Below the pieces are notes generated by a model that saw nothing but the letters and a program-made list of their open reading frames with translations, was not told where the DNA came from and did no database searches. The position numbers and the translations under genes were made by a program. From Chromatiales bacterium (GTDB taxonomy: Bacteria; Pseudomonadota; Gammaproteobacteria; Chromatiales; Chromatiaceae), in contig JANQLO010000080.1 of NCBI GenBank assembly GCA_028280505.1, positions 1-58,608 of the forward strand: a DNA stretch of 58,608 nucleotides. The letters run 5' to 3'. Numbering within the stretch: the first letter of the stretch is position 1; each line of letters starts with the position of its first letter. Shown here in pieces: positions 54,160 through 58,608 of the stretch.

Positions 54160-54238
54160 GATATGCTCCGGCTAGGCGATCCAAGCCGGATATTATCCGT
54201 CATGCGGGCCGCCGGAGGAAACCGGCCCGGCCGGCAGG

Positions 54239-54997
54239 TCAGGCCGCGCGGGCGGCCGACGCGGCGAGTGCAAAGACATCCCCGGCCTGCGCGGTACGAT
54301 AACCACGCGAACGCAGCACGGCCGCCGCGGCTTTGGATTCATAATGGTAAAGCACCAAACGTTCACGCAGCTCGCGTGGATAATGGGCCGCCAAATCGTC
54401 GACCCCGGTATGCGAGGGATTAGCGACCAGGCCGCAATCGTGAAACACCGTCTCGCCATCGGCTGCGAAGGTCGTCAGTACCTCGGGAACGGGCCGCGTA
54501 TCGCCGGTATACACGAAACAGCCCTTGAGGCCAAAACCGAAGGCCGTGCGGTAAGCATGATGGTTCACCGCGAAAACGTCGAAGCAATGACCGGCATGCC
54601 AAAAACGCTCACCCACCGGCATCAGCTGAAAACGCTCCCAAAAGTTCACCCCACCCTCGGCCAGCTTGTAAGGGTCTTCGGCCAGACGCTGATGTAAACG
54701 GGCGACGATCTCGACGGGCACATAAAGACGCGGCGGCGACAAATCGGGAAACTCACAGGCTAGACGATAAAACAGATTCTCCAGACCGCCGACATGATCC
54801 AGATGGGTGTGAGTAATAAAAATCGCCTGCGGCAAGGCACCGTAGCGCGAAAGATAGGCCGGCAACACGGTGGGGCCACAGTCGATCAACAGCAATGGTC
54901 GACCTGCCGGATCTTCCAGGACCGCTGCGGCATTCCCCAGTTCGTGCGCAGCGGCATTGCCGGCGCCGAGAAAGCGCAACTGCAGATTGTTCGGCAT
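54239..54997 (-). CDS. MBL-fold metallo-hydrolase
   Basis: A 252-residue metallo-beta-lactamase-fold protein. The metal motif THTHLDHVGGLENL, an Asp in VYTGDTRPVPEVL and a His in HDCGL supply ligands. The opening LRFLGAGNAAAHELGNAAAVL and the D-C-G in LIDCGPT are as in ribonuclease-Z-like and phosphodiesterase-like members. The substrate is unknown. ATG 54997 has TTGGAG 8 bp ahead; the frame upstream adds an unrelated leader. Confidence 0.85.
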   Translation of the reverse strand: MPNNLQLRFLGAGNAAAHELGNAAAVLEDPAGRPLLLIDCGPTVLPAYLSRYGALPQAIFITHTHLDHVGGLENLFYRLACEFPDLSPPRLYVPVEIVARLHQRLAEDPYKLAEGGVNFWERFQLMPVGERFWHAGHCFDVFAVNHHAYRTAFGFGLKGCFVYTGDTRPVPEVLTTFAADGETVFHDCGLVANPSHTGVDDLAAHYPRELRERLVLYHYESKAAAAVLRSRGYRTAQAGDVFALAASAARAA

Positions 54998-55134
54998 CGA
55001 CGAACTCCAATGGATGCAAAGCAAACGCCAGTATAGTCGGGCAAAGATGTCCATCGGGTGACGATTGATAAATTATCCAGGAGCAAAACCGGCGACCGCC
55101 CTATACTGCGCGTTCGATCATCGCCGGAACCGTC

Positions 55135-56277
55135 GTGGGCAGCCGTAACCTCAGCATTGTCGTCTATTGCACCGTGATTGGTTTCGCGGTCTTGTACGCC
55201 ACCCAGCCTTTGTTGCCCTTGTTCGCCCAAGAATGGGACCGGTCGATCGACGATATCGCGCTGCTGACCACCGCCACCATGATTCCGCTGGCGCTCGGCC
55301 CGCTGCTATATGGCTATGTGCTGGAGCACGTCTCGACCAAGCACATGCTGACCGCGGCGTTCAGCGTGCTTACGCTGGCCCAGTTCGCACTCGCGACAGG
55401 CCCCGACTACCCGTTGTTTCTCGCCCTGCGCACCCTTCAGGGCCTGATGCTCCCGGCAATTTTCACCGCGCTGATGACCTACAGCTCCGCCGCGGGTGGC
55501 CAGCATAAAACGCGCAAGAACATCACCATCTATATCGCTGCAACCATCCTCGGCGGCTATTGCGGGCGTGCGATCAGCGGTCTGCTGACCGATCTGTTCG
55601 ATTGGCAAAGCGCCTTTTTATTCTGGGCGGTTGCCGCATTGCTGGCGACCTGGGCGACCACCCGCCTCGCCTCCGACCCACGGCTTCGCCTGGGCAGAGT
55701 GAAACTGGTCGAGATCCGCGCGCTGGCGCGCCGCCCGGTGTATGCCGAGGGCCTGGCTTCGGCCTTTCTCCTGTTCTTCGTCTTCGCCGCAATGCTGAAC
55801 TTCCTGCCGTTTCACATGCGAGACAACGATCCGGGCATCTCGCAAAGCGAGATCGCGCTGGTCTATACCGGCTATCTGGTCGGTATCGCCATATCCCTGG
55901 CGTCACTTCGCTTGATCCGACTGTTCGGCGGCGAGCGACGGACCCTGGTCGTCGGCAGCCTGGTCTATCTGGCCGGAACCGCAGCCTTCGCGTTACCGGG
56001 CAACCATCTGGCCTATCTGTCGATGCTGGTATTCGCGGCCGGCATGTTCACCCTGCACAGTGTACTGTCGGCCTTCCTGAATCACCTCGAGACGGAACGA
56101 AAAGGGCTGATCAACGGTCTGTATGTATCGTCCTACTATACCGGTGGCGCACTCGGCTCTTATCTGCCGGGCTTTTTGTATCAGGCGCACGGTTGGTCGC
56201 TGTTCGTGCTGTTTCTACTGGCTCTGCTCACGCTGTTGACCCTGCTGAGCTGGCTGCTGAGACACTCCGGCGAGTGA
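55135..56277 (+). CDS. MFS transporter
   Basis: A 380-residue inner-membrane transporter with 12 predicted helices. GPLLYGYVLEHVSTKHML matches the loop 2-3 signature of the major facilitator family, and FLALRTLQGLMLPAIFTAL is helix 4. The overall pattern is like the YnfM/AraJ type of small-solute or drug exporters. Substrate unknown. The start is GTG 55135; upstream lies 137 bp before the divergent MBL gene. Confidence 0.88.
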   Translation: MGSRNLSIVVYCTVIGFAVLYATQPLLPLFAQEWDRSIDDIALLTTATMIPLALGPLLYGYVLEHVSTKHMLTAAFSVLTLAQFALATGPDYPLFLALRTLQGLMLPAIFTALMTYSSAAGGQHKTRKNITIYIAATILGGYCGRAISGLLTDLFDWQSAFLFWAVAALLATWATTRLASDPRLRLGRVKLVEIRALARRPVYAEGLASAFLLFFVFAAMLNFLPFHMRDNDPGISQSEIALVYTGYLVGIAISLASLRLIRLFGGERRTLVVGSLVYLAGTAAFALPGNHLAYLSMLVFAAGMFTLHSVLSAFLNHLETERKGLINGLYVSSYYTGGALGSYLPGFLYQAHGWSLFVLFLLALLTLLTLLSWLLRHSGE

Positions 56278-56329
56278 TGGGCCTCTCCAATGGCAGCGTC
56301 CATAGGGCACGCGAAGGAAACATACCGAT

Positions 56330-56884
56330 ATGCGTTGGCGGAACTCCCGGTCGGGCTACGGACTGATACATATCCTGCTGCATTGGCTGATGGCGGCGAT
56401 GTTGGTCGGTTTGATCTCGCTCGGCCTGTGGATGACCGAACTGGACTACTACCACCCCTGGTATCACCAGGCCCCCGACATACATCGTGCGATCGGCGTG
56501 TTATTGGCCATCCTTCTGGTGCTACGGATCGTATGGCGCCTGTCGCATACCATGCCCATTCCCTTGATACAGCACGATTGGGAAAGACGCGCCGCCGTTG
56601 CCGCTCACCTGTTGCTGTATCTCTTGCCCGTCGCTCTGGTGATCAGCGGCTATTTGTTATCGACAGCCGACGGCCGCGCAGTCGACGTATTCGGCTGGTT
56701 CGAAATACCGGCATGGATTCACGGCCTCGACGGCCAGGAGGACATCGCCGGTGACGTGCATTTCGTGCTGGCAATGATCCTAATCGCCGTCGCGGCATTG
56801 CATTTGCTGGCTGCGCTGCGCCACCATTTCGTACTCGGCGACAACACCCTGCGCCGTATGCTCAAACCGCTCGATACCCGATGA
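56330..56884 (+). CDS. Cytochrome b561 family protein
   Basis: A 184-residue dihaem membrane cytochrome with four helices. Conserved haem-ligand His lie in LIHILLHWLMAAML, DIHRAIGVLLAIL, AVAAHLLLYLLPV and DVHFVLAMILIAVAALHLL. It transfers electrons between quinol and periplasmic partners. Its stop overlaps the start of the YceI gene by 4 bp, a frequent pairing; YceI binds polyprenyl quinones. Confidence 0.92.
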   Translation: MRWRNSRSGYGLIHILLHWLMAAMLVGLISLGLWMTELDYYHPWYHQAPDIHRAIGVLLAILLVLRIVWRLSHTMPIPLIQHDWERRAAVAAHLLLYLLPVALVISGYLLSTADGRAVDVFGWFEIPAWIHGLDGQEDIAGDVHFVLAMILIAVAALHLLAALRHHFVLGDNTLRRMLKPLDTR

Positions 56885-57477
56885 AAAGGAGATCCGTCAT
56901 GACCGTTTCCCGTAACGCCGTGCTCGCCGGCTGTCTCGCCTTGTTGCTATCGACCACCGCCCAGGCGGCGGATTACGAAATCGATACCAAGGGCGCCCAT
57001 GCCTTCATTCAGTTTCATATCAAGCACCTGGGCTATAGCTGGCTCGTCGGCCGTTTCAACACCTTCAGTGGCGAATTCAGCTATGACGAGAACGACCCGG
57101 GCTCGGCCAAGGTATCGGTACTGATCGACACCACAAGCATCGATTCGAATCATGCCGAGCGTGACAAGCATCTGCGTGACGAAGATTTTCTCGACGTTAA
57201 AAAATACCCCGAGGCACGTTTCGTCAGTACCGGCTATCGCGACCTCGGTGACGGCAAGGGTGAATTGGTTGGCGACCTCACGTTACACGGCGTGACCCGC
57301 TCGATCACCATTGACGTCAATCACATCGGTGCCGGAAAAGACCCTTGGGGCGGCTATCGACGCGGTTTCGAAGGCCGTACCGGTTTCGCTCTGGCCGACT
57401 TCGGTATCACCCGCAATCTGGGACCGGCATCACGAAACGTGAACCTCTGGCTCGGTGTCGAGGGCATACGCAAGTAG
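56881..57477 (+). CDS. YceI family periplasmic protein
   Basis: A 198-residue exported lipocalin-like protein. The signal peptide ends at TTAQA-AD. YEIDTKGAHAFIQFHIKHLGYSWL opens the barrel, with SIDSNHAERDKHLRDEDFLD and LTLHGVTRSITIDV later, all YceI hallmarks. YceI proteins bind isoprenoid lipids such as ubiquinone precursors. The ATG 56881 overlaps the b561 stop; ATG 56899 with GGAGATC ahead is the alternative. Confidence 0.93.
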   Translation: MKRRSVMTVSRNAVLAGCLALLLSTTAQAADYEIDTKGAHAFIQFHIKHLGYSWLVGRFNTFSGEFSYDENDPGSAKVSVLIDTTSIDSNHAERDKHLRDEDFLDVKKYPEARFVSTGYRDLGDGKGELVGDLTLHGVTRSITIDVNHIGAGKDPWGGYRRGFEGRTGFALADFGITRNLGPASRNVNLWLGVEGIRK

Positions 57478-57549
57478 AAACAACGGGTCGTTCAAGCCGA
57501 CACCGGTCAAGCCGACTATGTTTGGGTGAAGACTTGGAAACCCGATCCG

Positions 57550-58065
57550 ATGCACAGCACCCAAACCCAAAGGCCGTTTCGCTCAATCGCATTGCTGCTC
57601 GCCGGCCTGGCACTGGCGGGCTGCTCGTCGACCGTCACCAAACAGGAATACCCGACAACGCGAAGTGGCGATGCGCAAACCGGTTACACACAATCGGACC
57701 AGCGTCGCGAACTCATCGCCGTCGCCCGTTCATTGCTGGGTACGCCCTATCGCTACGGCGGCAGCGACCCCGGCGGCTTCGACTGCAGCGGTCTGGTGCA
57801 GTATGCGCACGGCAAGGCCGGCATCAGGGTACCCAGGACCACCGGTCAGCAATGGCGTCATGCCAGCCGTTTGAACCGCGACCATTTATTGCCCGGTGAT
57901 CTGGTGTTCTTCAGGCTGAGCGGCAACAAATCAAACCATGTCGGTATCTACGAAGGCCGTGGAGTCTTCATTCATGCGCCGTCATCGGGGAAACGGGTCA
58001 GTCGTGCATCGCTTGATAATCCTTATTGGCGCGACCGTTTGATTGGTAGTCGTTCTTTTCTCTAG
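57550..58065 (+). CDS. NlpC/P60 family lipoprotein, peptidoglycan endopeptidase
   Basis: A 171-residue lipoprotein with lipobox LALAGC and a C-terminal NlpC/P60 catalytic domain: Cys in GGFDCSGLVQYAH, His in SNHVGIYEGRG and the third polar residue His in FIHAPSSGKRV. It probably cuts the peptide crosslinks of murein, like Spr/MepS. I use ATG 57550; GTG 57526 adds a non-signal leader. Downstream lies the dispersed repeat. Confidence 0.92.
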   Translation: MHSTQTQRPFRSIALLLAGLALAGCSSTVTKQEYPTTRSGDAQTGYTQSDQRRELIAVARSLLGTPYRYGGSDPGGFDCSGLVQYAHGKAGIRVPRTTGQQWRHASRLNRDHLLPGDLVFFRLSGNKSNHVGIYEGRGVFIHAPSSGKRVSRASLDNPYWRDRLIGSRSFL

Positions 58066-58102
58066 ACCGATTATTGCTTTTGATACGCTCTTCGAGCGGT
58101 TA

Positions 58103-58608
58103 TTTTTGAAAGCGCTGTGCTCAGCGCGCCAGCGTTACCTTTCTTTGCTTGCCCAAAGAAAGGTAACCCAAAGAAAAGGCACCCCAAGGCTTGGTCTCCG
58201 CTACGCTTCGACTTCCCTGTGCTCCTCGGTCAAAACCGGCGCTGCGGAACTCGCGATCGTCGATCGCTCAGACAGTCCTCGCTTCTCCCGGTTTTGTCCT
58301 GCGGTGCTCGGCTGCACCAAGGGGGGCGGGGGACTCCGTAGCCAGATCAATGTACCCTGGTCCCGTTGACGCCGCCGAGCATCGCAGCCTTTTCCGGAGA
58401 TAAGCGCGTGCATGTTTGACCGACCGAAGGGAGCGATAAACCAGGCAGGAGCCTGGTTGTCGCCACGTGTGGCGCCCGAAGGGCGAGGGCCATGGATGGC
58501 CCGAGACAATTCACGCGCGCCGGAAAGGGCGAGAAGCGCAGGGAACCCCTTGCGTTAGCAAGGGGCAAGTCGTCGGGTGTCGTTTTCTTTGGTTTCTTTC
58601 TTTTGGAC
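58103..58608 (+). repeat. Dispersed repeat element, right copy (continues past the window)
   Basis: Begins with the 53 bp that are inverted at 47-99. It contains the word AAAGAAAGGTAAC followed by CCCAAAGAAAAGGC, and near 58586-58608 the related inverted pattern TTTTCTTTGGTTTCTTTCTTTTGG, so imperfect terminal inverted repeats are likely. Open frames in it, with CPKKGNPKKRHPKAWSPLR-like sequence, recur as spurious short proteins in many proteobacterial genomes. It has no transposase gene. Its edges cannot be set from this window. Confidence 0.7.
58134..58167. repeat. Hairpin in the dispersed repeat
   Basis: GTTACCTTTCTTTG (58134-58147) and its exact complement CAAAGAAAGGTAAC (58154-58167) flank a 6-nt loop. 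It could end transcripts from the NlpC gene or be a mobile-element end. The left copy at 47-99 keeps only one arm. Confidence 0.6.

Noticed and set aside
58117-58403. Short reading frames in the right-end repeat as genes
   Set aside because: All three frames are open through a repeated element; such frames recur as spurious predictions and show no protein-like features.
1-58608. tRNA, rRNA, prophage, integrase or insertion sequence with transposase
   Set aside because: Read on both strands; no cloverleaf, no rRNA-like stretch and no recombinase motifs were recognised. A tRNA scan could still find something missed.

Overview
The window reads as chromosomal DNA of a Gram-negative gammaproteobacterium with a fairly high G+C content. 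The evidence is complete rnfABCDGE and nth genes, Sec and lipoprotein signal peptides, outer-membrane proteins, an RND pump and TTT-type uptake. The mix of c-type cytochromes, Rnf and organosulfonate catabolism would suit a free-living or host-associated marine or sulfur-cycle lineage such as Chromatiales, but that placement is inference. No tRNA, rRNA, CRISPR array, transposase or phage gene was seen.

Layout. 1-5.0 kb: PEP carboxykinase (pckA), an unknown gene after it, a DUF2853 protein, a CarS/CdsA-like CDP-alcohol synthase and a metallophosphoesterase. 5.1-14.7 kb: two c-type cytochromes; a TetR-controlled RND efflux operon with two palindromic operators; a DsbD/ScsB-like membrane reductase with a redoxin; a small YdcH-like protein. 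14.9-18.1 kb: a periplasmic-sensor PAS-GGDEF-EAL protein. 18.2-25.8 kb: a complete 3-sulfolactate catabolic operon (suyA-suyB, a TctC-TctA-TctB transporter, slcC, comC) divergent from a GntR/UTRA regulator, with matching operators in both promoters. 25.8-28.6 kb: a Slam-like outer-membrane translocon paired with a TbpB-like surface lipoprotein, plus a membrane protein.

28.8-34.3 kb: mrp (apbC), metG and an AsmA-family gene. 34.3-38.9 kb: ergothioneine genes egtB-egtD, then two YbjQ-family genes, an M48 membrane protease and a secreted intradiol-dioxygenase-like protein. 39-48.6 kb: a diguanylate cyclase, the rnfABCDGE operon, an RpfC-like hybrid kinase and nth. 48.7-52.2 kb: a DUF1841 gene and then a four-gene HvfABCD/bufferin-type RiPP operon: exported Cys-rich precursor, DUF692/MNIO enzyme, DUF2063 partner and DoxX protein, closed by a terminator. 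52.2-58.1 kb: a P-loop ATPase with metA, an MBL hydrolase, an MFS transporter, cytochrome b561 with YceI, and an NlpC/P60 lipoprotein.

The most striking system is the RiPP operon at 49.3-52.2 kb. Its precursor carries six near-identical EGKCG-AGKCG units (12 Cys), and a 25-codon reading frame ends 2 nt before it. The second is the Slam/lipoprotein pair, which has no metal receptor beside it. The third is the sulfolactate operon with its two-dehydrogenase racemising module. A 53-bp sequence occurs perfectly inverted near both ends of the window and belongs to a dispersed repeat.
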